Positions 33,898 to 43,583 of a stretch of DNA of 64,000 nt are shown here, one piece after another. The notes beneath the pieces are model-generated. The model saw only the letters and a list, made by a program, of their open reading frames with translations, did not search any database and had not been told where the DNA came from. Both the position numbers and the translations under genes were made by a program. The stretch comes from Methanomicrobiales archaeon (GTDB taxonomy: Archaea > Halobacteriota > Methanomicrobia > Methanomicrobiales > Methanospirillaceae), in the NCBI GenBank assembly GCA_012516785.1, contig JAAYWH010000073.1, positions 1 to 64,000 on the forward strand. The letters run 5' to 3'. Position 1 is the stretch's first letter. Each line of letters opens with the position of its first letter.

Positions 33898-34490
33898 CCC
33901 TTGATTCGCTCAGACCCCACCTGAAATGGATTTATAAGCCCTTCGTCGATATCGCAATCAGAATTGGGATAACCCCTAATCATTTCTCCATCGCTGCATT
34001 TTTTGTTGCTCTTTTTGCCGGCATTGCTTTTTATTTTGGGGAAGTGGTGCTCGGCACCTTTTTCATCATGTGCAATGCCGCATTTGACTCAATGGACGGG
34101 GCAGTGGCACGGGCGATGAACATCCAGGGCAGGAAAGGGGACTTTCTTGACCATGTGATCGACCGTTATGCTGATATCTTCATCATCACTGGGATCTTTG
34201 CCGGAGGCTTTGCCCCCTGGCCAATCGGGGTATTCGCCCTGACAGGGGTGTTGATGGTCTCTTATCTTGGAACCCAGGCGCAGGCAGTAGGAGTTGGCCG
34301 GTACTATGGCGGAATACTTGGCAGGGCTGACCGACTCCTCCTTCTCATCATCGCCGGCATCTTGAATATCATCTACCCTGCCGGAGTCTTCGGACTTCCC
34401 TTCCTCGGGTGGCTCCTTGTGATCTTTGGCCTCATTGGCCACATCACTGCCATCCAGAGGTTCATCTTTGTCTGGAAAGAGCTTGGGTGA
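33894..34490 (+). CDS. CDP-alcohol phosphatidyltransferase (archaetidylinositol-phosphate synthase-like)
   Basis: A 198-residue membrane enzyme of archaeal lipid synthesis. The complete CDP-alcohol motif Dx2DGx2ARx8Gx3Dx3D is visible from Asp65 (DSMDGAVAR, then GDFLDHVID). Several hydrophobic segments surround it. It attaches a polar head such as inositol phosphate to CDP-archaeol; the exact head group cannot be read from sequence. It is translationally coupled to the AK6-type gene. Confidence 0.88.
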   Translation: MTLDSLRPHLKWIYKPFVDIAIRIGITPNHFSIAAFFVALFAGIAFYFGEVVLGTFFIMCNAAFDSMDGAVARAMNIQGRKGDFLDHVIDRYADIFIITGIFAGGFAPWPIGVFALTGVLMVSYLGTQAQAVGVGRYYGGILGRADRLLLLIIAGILNIIYPAGVFGLPFLGWLLVIFGLIGHITAIQRFIFVWKELG

Positions 34491-34611
34491 GTTCACCGGC
34501 AAAGGCAGGATAGGTGAATGCAGCCCACGATCTCTCTCACAATAGACCCCCCCTTAAGTAAGATATGGAAAAAAAATAACCTGATTCCTTTGAAGCCCAC
34601 AAGCATAAAAG

Positions 34612-34636
34612 ATGAAAATGCCGGAGGCATTTTCAT
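34612..34636. terminator. Perfect 11-bp stem-loop between convergent genes
   Basis: ATGAAAATGCC (34612-34622) and GGCATTTTCAT (34626-34636) are perfect inverted repeats around a GGA loop. They sit between the converging CDP-alcohol transferase and fen genes. AT-rich sequence lies on both sides, so it may end transcription from either direction. Archaeal termination does not need a stem, so an RNA-processing role is also possible. Confidence 0.5.
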
Positions 34637-34724
34637 ATAAAAACAGGGGTTGAGAATGCCACGATACCATGATTCTATTCTGACCTTCTTCGAGGATCGG
34701 TTCACGAAAGGAGCGATCTGATTT

Positions 34725-35726
34725 TCAAAACCATGCATCAAGTGTCTTCTGGCCCTTCTTCACCTGCATCCCTGCAAGTGCTTTTTCAACCCTGTCCGGG
34801 GCAAAATCGTACTCGTTGCAGAGCATTTTCATGATACCGTCATGGTCCGGCTCTCCCCATGAGAGGGTGTATTCCGTGGTCACAGGTGGCTGCCTGAAAA
34901 AATCGAAAATTGGCTCGCTGTCTATTCCCTGGAGTTTTTCTTTAATCGTTGTCTCAAAATCCCCATTCCTGATGATCTTCAGGGCCGTCTTTGCACCGAT
35001 ACCCTTGATACCGGTATTGAAATCAGTTCCGATGAGTATTCCTATCCGGATCAGATCGTCCCTCGTAAGCCCCAGTCCTTTGAGAAGTTCGGAGAGGACG
35101 ATACGTTCAGGGGAGACAGAGATCGATCTTCCATGTAGTTTCCGTTTTCCACTTATTGTGAGATTGCGGACAAGGAGGGGGGCTCCAAAGAGGAGGGTGT
35201 CATAATCCTGGGAGACGACATACCGGGCATCCCCCCGGCAGACCATCGCTGCTGCCTGTGCCTCCCCTTCACTCGGAGCCTCAACAGTGGGAATGCCAAG
35301 GAGGTGGATGAGGGTCTTTGCCGTTGAGATGACCTGCTCATCGACCCGCGATGCAGAGCGTGCCTGCTTGTATGCTTCCGCGACCTCTCCTCGCTCGAGG
35401 GCTTCTTCCCATTTTGCCTGTGCCTGTTTCCTGGCGGTCCGCCGCTCCTCGATGGTCTCCTGCTTGAATGCCGGAGGGGAGCCGTCAAAAACATAGACGG
35501 GCCTGATTCCTTTCTCGATGAAATTCGTGGTACGGAAGAGAATTCCGGAGAGATGAGAGGTCACCCTGCCTCGCTGGTCCATGAGTGGCGTCCCGTCCGG
35601 CTGTCGGATGATGCTCAGAAACTGGTATAATGCATTATGGGCATCAATCGCGGCAATCCCCGAAAGAGCCTCCCAGGCAACCGGGATCTTGTATCCTTCA
35701 ATGATATCCCTTAAGGCGACTCCCAT
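34725..35726 (-). CDS. fen: Flap endonuclease 1
   Basis: A 333-residue structure-specific nuclease for Okazaki fragment and repair flaps. Acidic active-site blocks are AIDAHNALYQFL, VFDGSPPAFK, APSEGEAQAA, SQDYDTLLFG and GTDFNTGIKGIG. The C-terminal QKTLDAWF is a PCNA-binding PIP box. It converges with the lipid gene. Confidence 0.95.
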   Translation of the reverse strand: MGVALRDIIEGYKIPVAWEALSGIAAIDAHNALYQFLSIIRQPDGTPLMDQRGRVTSHLSGILFRTTNFIEKGIRPVYVFDGSPPAFKQETIEERRTARKQAQAKWEEALERGEVAEAYKQARSASRVDEQVISTAKTLIHLLGIPTVEAPSEGEAQAAAMVCRGDARYVVSQDYDTLLFGAPLLVRNLTISGKRKLHGRSISVSPERIVLSELLKGLGLTRDDLIRIGILIGTDFNTGIKGIGAKTALKIIRNGDFETTIKEKLQGIDSEPIFDFFRQPPVTTEYTLSWGEPDHDGIMKMLCNEYDFAPDRVEKALAGMQVKKGQKTLDAWF

Positions 35727-35753
35727 GCGGTGCTCAAACCTCCGGTACTCTGG

Positions 35754-36068
35754 CTAACGGTATACCCGTTTTGCGACTTCTGCCACCGTCTCTTCAATAC
35801 GCTCGATGCTGCTGTCGTACCGCTGAGCCATCTTTGCCGAGATCTCCTCCAGGCTGACCCTGACCATGCGCTCGCGGTTGGTGATATTCAGCTCGATAGT
35901 GCGGATTTTTTGGTGAATGATCAGAAAGAGCCCGGAGATCGAGATGGCGATCAGGAGTCCGTACGCGATCAATGAAGGTGGCGCCCCGATGGCTGCAAGG
36001 GATAGATACGTCGATGAACAGAGAATGATAATGAGTATTATATCCCCCAGATACTCACGTATATCCAT
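35754..36068 (-). CDS. Membrane protein with two helices and a coiled tail
   Basis: A 104-residue protein with two hydrophobic segments (LGDIILIIILCSSTYLS and LIAYGLLIAISISGLFLII) and a charged helical C-terminal half (SLEEISAKMAQRYDSSIERI). ATG 36068 is chosen over ATG 36122. It lies about 25 bases from the AT-rich GTAATTAAG element (about 36090-36100) that could also serve the divergent protease gene, and the family-like membrane part begins there. Function is unknown. Confidence 0.65.
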   Translation of the reverse strand: MDIREYLGDIILIIILCSSTYLSLAAIGAPPSLIAYGLLIAISISGLFLIIHQKIRTIELNITNRERMVRVSLEEISAKMAQRYDSSIERIEETVAEVAKRVYR

Positions 36069-36125
36069 GCTTTTACTTGATGAAGACCGGGTAATTAAGT
36101 TACCTGAGGATATCGTGGTCATATA

Positions 36126-37013
36126 ATGGAAAGATCCCGGCTCCTTCCCCTTCTCACCATCCCGGCAATGCTTGTGATCGTCGAGCTTGCCGCTCTCTTC
36201 CTGTCCATTCCCATGCAGAGTGCCGGGATAACCGCTTTTGAAGACCCTGAATCGGTGGCAAATCCGTTCATCTTTATCATCATCCTCCTTCTTTTCACCG
36301 GTTTTCTCCTCCTTTTACTGCGGTTCCGCTGGAAGAAGCTGATCGGGGTGATCATCGGCCTCTCCATATTCTTTACCTTTATCTACATTTTTGCCGGAAT
36401 TGCAGGGTACTTCCTGGGGCTGACCGTGGGCACCCTCGCAATCTCGCTGATACTCTCGGCTGGTGCGACAGTATTACTCTACCTGTATCCCGAATGGTAT
36501 GTTATCGATATCCTGGGGATCCTTATCGCTGCTGGTGCCGCCTCGATCTTCGGGATCTCGCTCACGATTATTCCGGTGATCATTCTCCTCGTCATCCTGA
36601 TGGTCTATGATGCCATTTCGGTATACAAGACCCGTCACATGATCACGCTTGCAGAGGGAGTTGTGGACATGAAGTCTCCTATCCTCTTTATCGTCCCGAA
36701 GAAAAGGGGATACAGTTACCGGACTGAAGGGATCGGTAGTATCGGGGAGGGGGAGCGTGCCGCCTACCTCATAGGAATGGGGGATCTGATCATGCCCTCA
36801 ATTCTTGTGGTGTCCGCCACTGTCTTTCTCGATGTGACGAGGATTGGGTTCATCACCCTGCCCTCTCTTGGAGCAATTATCGGTTCAGTGATAGGGCTCT
36901 TTCTCCTTCTTCTGGTGGTACAGAAAGGAAAGCCCCAGGCAGGCCTCCCGCCAATCAATGGGGGTGCGATAATAGGATTTTTAGCCGGGTATGGCTTCGC
37001 CCTGCTCCTTTGA
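36126..37013 (+). CDS. Presenilin-like intramembrane aspartyl protease
   Basis: A 295-residue polytopic membrane protein matching archaeal presenilin/signal-peptide-peptidase homologues. The two catalytic aspartates are in LMVYDAISVYKT and LIGMGDLIMPS, the YD and GxGD motifs. The third signature, usually PAL, reads GLPPINGGAI here. These proteases cut membrane helices, for example signal peptide remnants. It is divergent from the 104-residue membrane protein and overlaps the NOG1-like gene tail to tail by 33 bp. Confidence 0.86.
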   Translation: MERSRLLPLLTIPAMLVIVELAALFLSIPMQSAGITAFEDPESVANPFIFIIILLLFTGFLLLLLRFRWKKLIGVIIGLSIFFTFIYIFAGIAGYFLGLTVGTLAISLILSAGATVLLYLYPEWYVIDILGILIAAGAASIFGISLTIIPVIILLVILMVYDAISVYKTRHMITLAEGVVDMKSPILFIVPKKRGYSYRTEGIGSIGEGERAAYLIGMGDLIMPSILVVSATVFLDVTRIGFITLPSLGAIIGSVIGLFLLLLVVQKGKPQAGLPPINGGAIIGFLAGYGFALLL

Positions 37014-37937
37014 TCGTTCCCGGTAACTGATCAGGGTATCGAGCACCTCATCGATACCCTCTCCAGTCTCCGTGGACATGTTGAGATAGCCGTCAAAATA
37101 GAAAAGATCCGATTTGTTAATGACAACAACGACAGGGACGCTCACCATCTGTTCTATCTCATGGACCAGCCTGACCTGTTCCTCAAGGGGGTAACCGCAA
37201 TGCTCACTGGCATCGAGAAGGCAGAGCACGATATCGGCAAGGTTGATGATTGCCGTGAGTGCCTGACGCTCGATTGCATTCCGTTCAGGGGCAGGGCGAT
37301 CGAGTAGTCCGGGGGTATCGATAAACTGCATCCGCTCCGACCCGGCATAACGATGCCCAACGATAATTCCTTTGGTAGTAAACGGATAAGATGCGATTTC
37401 AGGAGTCGCAGAGGAGACCATGCGGATAAACGATGATTTGCCTACATTGGGGTATCCTGCCACCACCACGGTGAACTCTTCATCCACATGGGGGAGTTTT
37501 CGCAGGACATTTCGCATCTCGTTCAGGAAGCGGAGCTCGTCATCGATCTGGTGCACCACTGAGGAGAGGCGTGCCACCGTCCTCTTGCGGATCACAGAGG
37601 GTGTCTCTGCCTTCCGTGTCTGGTACGCAAGGCCTGGTCCGTGGTTTCGTGCCCATCGTGCAGCCCAGCCGACTGCCCCAAGTGACTTTTTAACCCGGTC
37701 CATCCCCCACATGATATCGACAATATCGCGGTAAAAAGGCGGGAGCTCGTTGAGTTCAGGAAAAGACCTGATGATCTGGACGAGCCGGTCATGGATGCCA
37801 TGGCTCACCGCACGGACGAATTCCTCGTTTGCCCGATCCTTGTTCCTCTTCAGCCGCATCTTCGATGCAGCTCTCCGGAAACTCCGGTCGAGTATCTCAT
37901 CAGCGGTCGGAACTGTCGGTATTCTCTCGAACTCCAC
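36981..37937 (-). CDS. NOG1-family GTPase
   Basis: A 318-residue Obg/Nog1-type GTPase, probably in large ribosomal subunit assembly. G-motifs are GYPNVGKSS, DTPGLLD and NKSD. The helical NOG1 N-terminal region (DRANEEFVRAVSHGI, VKKSLGAVGWAAR) precedes them. It starts with GTG at 37937. A TATATA element near 37955 lies between it and the divergent HTH-CBS gene. Confidence 0.9.
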   Translation of the reverse strand: MEFERIPTVPTADEILDRSFRRAASKMRLKRNKDRANEEFVRAVSHGIHDRLVQIIRSFPELNELPPFYRDIVDIMWGMDRVKKSLGAVGWAARWARNHGPGLAYQTRKAETPSVIRKRTVARLSSVVHQIDDELRFLNEMRNVLRKLPHVDEEFTVVVAGYPNVGKSSFIRMVSSATPEIASYPFTTKGIIVGHRYAGSERMQFIDTPGLLDRPAPERNAIERQALTAIINLADIVLCLLDASEHCGYPLEEQVRLVHEIEQMVSVPVVVVINKSDLFYFDGYLNMSTETGEGIDEVLDTLISYRERSKEQGEAIPG

Positions 37938-37985
37938 CGGATATTCAACCCAATCTATATATGCGAAATCAGATGATAAACCATT

Positions 37986-38864
37986 ATGGATTTATCCCTC
38001 ATCCAGAAGGATATCCTTATTACCCTTATCACTCTGTATCATCAGCATTCGCACCCCATCAAGGGGGAAGAGATTGCCGATGTTATAAAGCGGAATCCGG
38101 GCACCGTCCGAAACCAGATGCAGGCATTGAAGGCCATCGGGCTGGTGGACGGTATTCCCGGTCCGAAGGGAGGGTATAATCCCACCTCCCTCGCCTACAA
38201 GGAGCTGAACCTGGGTATCTCTGAGGGAGAATATGATGTATCAATATCCCGGGATGGTGAGGTAGTCACGGGAGTAAAAGTGGTGGAGATTGCATTCACC
38301 ACCCTCTGCCATCCGGATATCTGCCAGGCAAGTGTCCGGATCATCGGGAGTGTACGTGCCTTTGAGATCGGGGACAATATCATGATAGGACCGACTCCGG
38401 TTAACAAGCTTCTGATCAGGGGGGAGGTTTACGGAAAGGACGAAATATCGCAGACCCTTCTCATATCCACCTACGAGATGATCTCGCTTCCCAAAAAACA
38501 GATCCGGTATTATATGAGTGCCCCTCTCATCACCCTCAAGGGCACCGATTCAATTGCAGATGCCATTCGTCTCTTCACCACGCATCACATTCACGGGGCT
38601 CCGGTGATGGAGAACGGCAGGCTGGCCGGGATTGTCACCATGAGTGATATTGCCAAGGCGATCGGCAATCACAAGACACTCGATGAAAAGGTAGCAGCGG
38701 TCATGACCACCGATGTTGTCAAGGCACCTTCAAACGTGCAGCTCTTCGAAGTGATACGCCGCTTCAAGGAGCGTGAGATCGGGCGGCTTGTGGTGATTGA
38801 GGACGATCGTCCGGTGGGGATCCTCACCCAGTCTGACATTATCCGGCAGTTCCCGACCCTCTAG
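37986..38864 (+). CDS. HTH-CBS transcriptional regulator
   Basis: A 292-residue protein. A winged-helix domain occupies about residues 1-70 (SLIQKDILITLITLYHQHSHPIKGEEIADVI). A middle region follows, then two CBS domains (YYMSAPLITLKG... and VMTTDVVKAPSN...). CBS pairs bind adenosyl ligands such as AMP or SAM, so it is probably a ligand-sensing regulator of the archaeal CBS-HTH group. TATA (TCTATATATG, about 37952-37961) lies 25-30 bases before the ATG. Confidence 0.87.
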   Translation: MDLSLIQKDILITLITLYHQHSHPIKGEEIADVIKRNPGTVRNQMQALKAIGLVDGIPGPKGGYNPTSLAYKELNLGISEGEYDVSISRDGEVVTGVKVVEIAFTTLCHPDICQASVRIIGSVRAFEIGDNIMIGPTPVNKLLIRGEVYGKDEISQTLLISTYEMISLPKKQIRYYMSAPLITLKGTDSIADAIRLFTTHHIHGAPVMENGRLAGIVTMSDIAKAIGNHKTLDEKVAAVMTTDVVKAPSNVQLFEVIRRFKEREIGRLVVIEDDRPVGILTQSDIIRQFPTL

Positions 38865-38996
38865 CAAGACGGTATGTACCCGGATCTCGCCTGAATCGAC
38901 AGTTTTTCCCGAATTGGAGCCCTTATTTTTTAAAAATGCAATCCTTCCGGACGAATTTTGAACATCTTTAAATATTAAAAGCTCAACAGTTCTGTT

Positions 38997-39248
38997 ATGG
39001 CCAGAGTATTAGCCCGCAGCCTATCCAAAAAGAAGATTGTTACCAATGAAGGAAAGGTGATCGGTACCCTGAAAAACCTCGTCGTTGATTTTGAGACCGG
39101 ACAGGTCGTCGACATGATAGTACAGCCTGACCCCTCATTTGATACTTCAGGGTACCGGGTGGAGGGGGACCGTATGTTTGTATCCTTTGAATCGGTCAAG
39201 GATATCAAGGATTATATCATCGTTGACCGCTACCTCTCGAGGAAATAG
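38997..39248 (+). CDS. PRC-barrel domain protein
   Basis: An 83-residue protein consisting of a single PRC-barrel: LSKKKIVTNEGKVIGTLKNLVVDFETGQV, then the second half ending [17 protein letters not shown]. Archaeal single PRC-barrel proteins are common, and some bind CdpB-type division complexes or RNA-associated partners. The exact role here is unknown. TTTAAATATTAAAAG just upstream gives a promoter, and the ATG lies about 25 bases after it. The 3' end overlaps the phosphatase gene by 19 bp. Confidence 0.83.
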   Translation: MARVLARSLSKKKIVTNEGKVIGTLKNLVVDFETGQVVDMIVQPDPSFDTSGYRVEGDRMFVSFESVKDIKDYIIVDRYLSRK

Positions 39249-39928
39249 GGCATATACCGGTCGAGGGCTTCCACAAAGCCATCACCAAATCCTTTTTGAG
39301 CAATGTAGGTTGCTACCGCTGCTGCTGCTGGATGAGCATTCTGTACTGCAATTCCGATCCCTGCATACCTGAGAAGTTCAAGATCGTTCTCGGCATCCCC
39401 TGCTGCAAGGAAATCGGACGGATCAAGCCCGAACTCAGCGGCAAGGTTCAGGAAAGCAAGCCCCTTGGTCACCCCGTTTGACTGGAGATGTACGGCAAAC
39501 CCTGTATCCAGCACATCGACAGGAAAATCCTTCACGATCTCCCTGACCTCGTCTACCGGGACGGTCCGGGCAAAGGCGAGATCGGCAAAACGGTAGGTGG
39601 GGCTGTAGAGATCGAGCGTGATTCCCGACCGGCTATAAAAATCCTCCACCGCCTTGAGAGCCTCTTTACAGACGGTCTGGTTGCCAAGGATCCGCAATGG
39701 CTGGGCATAACCGGTACGGTACACACCTCCGTTCTCGGCAATGAAGGCACCCTGTGTACCGATCATCTTGGAGAGTGCGTCCATGAAACAGGAGGTATTG
39801 CCGCTTGCCAGCACGACGAGTATGCCTTGATCACAGAGCTTCCGGATGTATTCTATGGCACCGGTGTGGATCCTCCGGTGCCGGTCGGTAAGGGTGCCAT
39901 CGATATCGGTGACGAGCCCCTTCAGCAC
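39230..39928 (-). CDS. Phosphoglycolate phosphatase, archaeal HAD type
   Basis: A 232-residue HAD phosphatase with nucleophile loop DIDGTLTD, threonine-serine loop LASGNTS and the acidic loop [12 protein letters not shown]. It fits the TA0175-like archaeal phosphoglycolate phosphatases. The start is GTG 39928, overlapping the radA stop by seven bases, so it is coupled to radA. Confidence 0.9.
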   Translation of the reverse strand: MLKGLVTDIDGTLTDRHRRIHTGAIEYIRKLCDQGILVVLASGNTSCFMDALSKMIGTQGAFIAENGGVYRTGYAQPLRILGNQTVCKEALKAVEDFYSRSGITLDLYSPTYRFADLAFARTVPVDEVREIVKDFPVDVLDTGFAVHLQSNGVTKGLAFLNLAAEFGLDPSDFLAAGDAENDLELLRYAGIGIAVQNAHPAAAAVATYIAQKGFGDGFVEALDRYMPYFLER

Positions 39929-40893
39929 TGTCTCAGTCCTGCCTCCTCCACCATGAAAGGCGCCTCGCCTTCCGGCAGGTTCGGGCTGTCTACCAGCCGG
40001 GCAATACGCTTGCCTCCCTTGCTCTTCCGCAGGTAGATCCGGAACGTTGCAGTATGCCCCACGATGTTCCCGCCGATGGGTTTGGTCGGGTCACCAAAGA
40101 AGACTGCCGGGTTTGAGAGCACCTGGTTCGTGACCAGTCCGACAGCATTATTCTCGTCTGCAAGCTTGAAGAGGTCGTGGAGGTGCCGGTTCAGTTTCTG
40201 CTGCCGGGCTGCAAGGGTTCCGCGACCGGCATATTCGGCCCTGAAGTGTGAGGTGAGCGAATCGATGATAAAGAGCCTGACCGGCCTGTCGGAATCCCTC
40301 AGTTCGGCAGCCCGTTCCCGTGCCGTGTCCAGCATCAGGATCTGATGGTCAGAGGTGTGGGCCCGAGCCACATGGATATGTTCCAGGAACTCTGCGGGGT
40401 CGGCATCGATACCGAGGCCGAGGACCATCTGCTCAATCCTCTCAGGCCGGAAAGTATTCTCGGTATCGATGTAGATAGCACTCCCGGAAAGCCCCCCTTC
40501 TTCCTCAGGCAGCTGGACGTTGACCGCCATCTGGTGCACGATCTGACTTTTTCCTGAACCAAACTCACCGTACATCTCGGTGATAGCCTGGGTCTCGAAT
40601 CCACCCCCGAGGAGGTCATCAAGCTCGGGCACGCGGGTCTTGAGCTTCCGCACGCCCTTCCGCTGCTCAAACACATCCTTTCCGGTCCGGAATCCGCCGA
40701 TTTCCGCCAGTTCACGTGCCGATTTGATCATCTTTTTTGCTGTGGATTCTCCAATCTCCGCGGTCTCTGCAAGCTCGGCAGGGGATGCGGTGGCGATGCT
40801 CTCTACCGTAATAAAGCCTGCCTCACGCAGCTTCTCTGCGGTGGTAGGGCCCACTCCGGGGAGATCTTCAAGTTCAAGGGGTCCGTTTGTCAT
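39922..40893 (-). CDS. radA: RadA, archaeal recombinase
   Basis: A 323-residue RecA/Rad51-family strand-exchange ATPase. The N-terminal helix-hairpin-helix domain reads [20 protein letters not shown]. Walker A is GEFGSGKSQ and Walker [12 protein letters not shown]. The L2/C-terminal region has [15 protein letters not shown] and [16 protein letters not shown] lies upstream of the ATG. It lies 87 bp downstream of an RPA gene in the same direction. Confidence 0.96.
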   Translation of the reverse strand: MTNGPLELEDLPGVGPTTAEKLREAGFITVESIATASPAELAETAEIGESTAKKMIKSARELAEIGGFRTGKDVFEQRKGVRKLKTRVPELDDLLGGGFETQAITEMYGEFGSGKSQIVHQMAVNVQLPEEEGGLSGSAIYIDTENTFRPERIEQMVLGLGIDADPAEFLEHIHVARAHTSDHQILMLDTARERAAELRDSDRPVRLFIIDSLTSHFRAEYAGRGTLAARQQKLNRHLHDLFKLADENNAVGLVTNQVLSNPAVFFGDPTKPIGGNIVGHTATFRIYLRKSKGGKRIARLVDSPNLPEGEAPFMVEEAGLRQC

Positions 40894-40980
40894 TACTCGG
40901 GTTCACCTTTTTCGTGGAGAGCATACATGAATCCTCTCATATATCTTCGCGGCCATGCAGCGTGAAAGTATTGGTTCCTT

Positions 40981-42267
40981 TCACCCTGCCCCGGTAAGGT
41001 TGCTGAGCAGCGATCGCACCTTCACCGCATCCTTCTCAAGTTCTTCTGATGTGCTGATCGTTATCCGTTCGCCGGAACGTATCCCCCTCACCCTGAACTC
41101 ATGGCCGTGTGGCAGAGTGCCATTGACAAGATACCGCACCTTCCCGTCATCGAGGAATGTCCCCTCCCTTGTGGCAATCACCGTCCCTTCCATCTCTACC
41201 TCTTCCTCAAGTCCGCGTGGCGTGACCACCACAAATCCCCCGTTACCGACATGCAGCTCAGGTTCTCCAGAGCGACCCTGTCTGAGCCGTGCATTGTATA
41301 TGGTGAGATAGTCGCCCCTTACAAGAGGCACCAGTGCCCGGTCTCCCCAGAGGACTGCCCGGAGATGTGCCGTCCCGTCCGAGAGGACAATGTTCCGCAC
41401 GTGACCGGTCCTGCCATCCCGCGAGGAGAATGCCCGGACCGGCTGAAGGGAAGAGACCGACCCCTCAACCGACCAGTCACCCTCGTTTTTCACGGTATCA
41501 AGGGTGCTGAATGAGAAGGATATGCAGGTGTCATCAGGTGTCACCTCACTTTTCTCATCGATGACAAACTCTACTCCCCAGTTCCTGGCTTTGACGAGCG
41601 CTCCCCTGATAAAAACGGTGGTATCAGGGAGGAAATCGTCAAAGATCTCGGGGAGCCAGGTCATCAGCCGGGTGACCGCGGTTCCATCCGTCCCGCATCC
41701 TTCGATCAGTTCGGCTGTGCTTCCGTCCCGCCGGGTAATTGTCTTGGGATCCTCGAGATGGAGGATCCTGATCCTGATGTCTTTCCGTTCAGGAGGGGCG
41801 AGCTGGGGATGGACTGACATATCACATTCGATTATGCAGGGGGACTTGCGGAGGGCAAGGACGGTGATATCATTCTTCAGATTTCCCGCAGGCTTTCCAA
41901 TCACCTCGAGGACCTCTCCGGTCTCTATCTCAGATACAGCTCCGGCTTTTTCATCCCAGAGGACTGCCCTTACCTGGCCCGTCTCATCAGCGAGGATCAG
42001 ATGGGCAACCCACCCTTTCCCGCCATCCTGCCGGGTGAACTCTTTTGGAGGTGTCACGGTGATGACCTTGCCAAAAAAGGAGAAGAGCGTGGACTTCCCG
42101 GAAAGCCCATTGATCTTCACGTGCTGCCGGTCGAGCTCGCCAACCACCAGCATCGCGGCCGTGACATCATCGATGAGATCGCCACACTCCTGCATCTTCC
42201 CTTCTACCCGGCGTTCGAACTCCTCCCTGCTGATCAGGTCGTCAACCAGAGCATAGTGGAAGTGCAT
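40981..42267 (-). CDS. Replication protein A-like single-stranded DNA-binding protein
   Basis: A 428-residue protein made of several OB folds, as shown by repeats of the type GKGWVAHLILADETGQVRAVLWD and GHVRNIVLSDGTAHLRAVLWG. It matches archaeal RPA proteins. The C-terminal zinc finger of some RPAs is not evident. It binds single-stranded DNA in replication and repair, and sits between lysA and radA. Confidence 0.9.
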   Translation of the reverse strand: MHFHYALVDDLISREEFERRVEGKMQECGDLIDDVTAAMLVVGELDRQHVKINGLSGKSTLFSFFGKVITVTPPKEFTRQDGGKGWVAHLILADETGQVRAVLWDEKAGAVSEIETGEVLEVIGKPAGNLKNDITVLALRKSPCIIECDMSVHPQLAPPERKDIRIRILHLEDPKTITRRDGSTAELIEGCGTDGTAVTRLMTWLPEIFDDFLPDTTVFIRGALVKARNWGVEFVIDEKSEVTPDDTCISFSFSTLDTVKNEGDWSVEGSVSSLQPVRAFSSRDGRTGHVRNIVLSDGTAHLRAVLWGDRALVPLVRGDYLTIYNARLRQGRSGEPELHVGNGGFVVVTPRGLEEEVEMEGTVIATREGTFLDDGKVRYLVNGTLPHGHEFRVRGIRSGERITISTSEELEKDAVKVRSLLSNLTGAG

Positions 42268-42284
42268 CGCAGGAGCGCCTCTTT

Positions 42285-43583
42285 TCAGTCCTGTTTCTGC
42301 CAGGGCGGGGACTGCATGGTACAGGTCAGGTCACTGATGGTCTCTCCCCTTCGCATAAGTGCTGCCATATTCCCTTTGAGCAGTATTTCGGGGCATCGCG
42401 GCCTGCTGTTGTATTGCGATGACATGGCAAACCCATAGGCCCCACAGTCAAGGAGTGCGAGGATATCTCCAGCAACCGGATCAGGAAGGAACCGGTCGGA
42501 AGCAAGGATGTCCCCGGTTTCGCAGATCGGGCCTGCCACGGTGCAGAGTGTGGTCCCTCTCTGATCTGCCCTGTTCGCTGTGAGCACCTCATGGTACGAA
42601 TCATACATCACCGGGCGGACCAGCAGGTTGAAACCGGCATCGATATTGACAAATGTCCGGTGGGCTGTCTTGACCGAGTTTACTCTGGTAAGCAGGATGG
42701 TGGAATCAGCCACGAGCGATCGGCCAGGTTCGATCCAGAGCGAGGGAGATATTCCTGCTGCTGTAATCCCTTTCCTGAATACCGGCATCACCGCTTCTGC
42801 GTACTCCGTTGGAGTTGGGGCATGGTCGTCCGGGCGATGGTAGGGGATGCCGAGTCCGCCGCCAAGGTCTATGAATTTCAGACGGACTCCCATATCGGTG
42901 ATTACCCCTGCGATCCTTACCATCACCTCGCAGGCTCTGGCAAACGGCTCCACCGAGAGAATCTGGGAGCCGATGTGGCAGTGGATCCCGATGGGATCGA
43001 TATACTCGCATCCAAGCGCCTCATCGTACGCTGCGGGTATCATCTCGTGGGCGATCCCAAACTTGCTCGTGGCCAGGCCGGTGGCAATCTTTGGGTGGGT
43101 CGGCACATCAAGGGCAGGATTGACACGGAAGGCAATCGCAGCCCGTTTCCCGGCCTGTCCGGCAGCGGCATCGAGCTGGTGAAGTTCGTCGAGTGAATCG
43201 ACCGAGACAATAACCCCTTTCTCTACGGCGAGCGCAAGGTCTCCCGGGCTTTTCGAACTCCCATTGAAAAGGAGCGAGTCGGGTTTCATGCCGGCAGCAA
43301 GTGCCAGGTGCAGTTCTCCGGCCGAGAATACATCTGCTCCTGCACCGAGACAGGCAAGTGCCCGGAGTACAGCAAGGTTGCCGTTAGCCTTGGCTGCGTA
43401 GAGGATACGGGTATCAGGGTAGTATGGCCGGAGTGCCTGCTCATACTGTCGGTAATTCCACACGATCCGGTCTTCGTCGGTCACATACAGGGGAGTTCCA
43501 TGCCGGGCGGCAAGGGCTACCATATCGTGTTCCCGGATGCAGAGATGGCCCTTCCTGACTTCCATGTGGTCAGGGAGTGTCAT
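42285..43583 (-). CDS. lysA: Diaminopimelate decarboxylase
   Basis: A 432-residue PLP enzyme for the last step of lysine synthesis. It contains the PLP lysine segment YAAKANGN, GIHCHIGSQ, FIDLGGGLGIPY and the C-terminal CDSGAYG-like CGAYGFAMSSQYNSRPR. The ATG overlaps the dapL stop by four bases, so the two lysine genes are coupled. Confidence 0.95.
   Translation of the reverse strand: MTLPDHMEVRKGHLCIREHDMVALAARHGTPLYVTDEDRIVWNYRQYEQALRPYYPDTRILYAAKANGNLAVLRALACLGAGADVFSAGELHLALAAGMKPDSLLFNGSSKSPGDLALAVEKGVIVSVDSLDELHQLDAAAGQAGKRAAIAFRVNPALDVPTHPKIATGLATSKFGIAHEMIPAAYDEALGCEYIDPIGIHCHIGSQILSVEPFARACEVMVRIAGVITDMGVRLKFIDLGGGLGIPYHRPDDHAPTPTEYAEAVMPVFRKGITAAGISPSLWIEPGRSLVADSTILLTRVNSVKTAHRTFVNIDAGFNLLVRPVMYDSYHEVLTANRADQRGTTLCTVAGPICETGDILASDRFLPDPVAGDILALLDCGAYGFAMSSQYNSRPRCPEILLKGNMAALMRRGETISDLTCTMQSPPWQKQD

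Noticed and set aside
34493-34741. An 82-codon minus-strand frame downstream of fen
   Set aside because: It runs through the perfect hairpin, overlaps the fen 3' end and shows no protein-family features.
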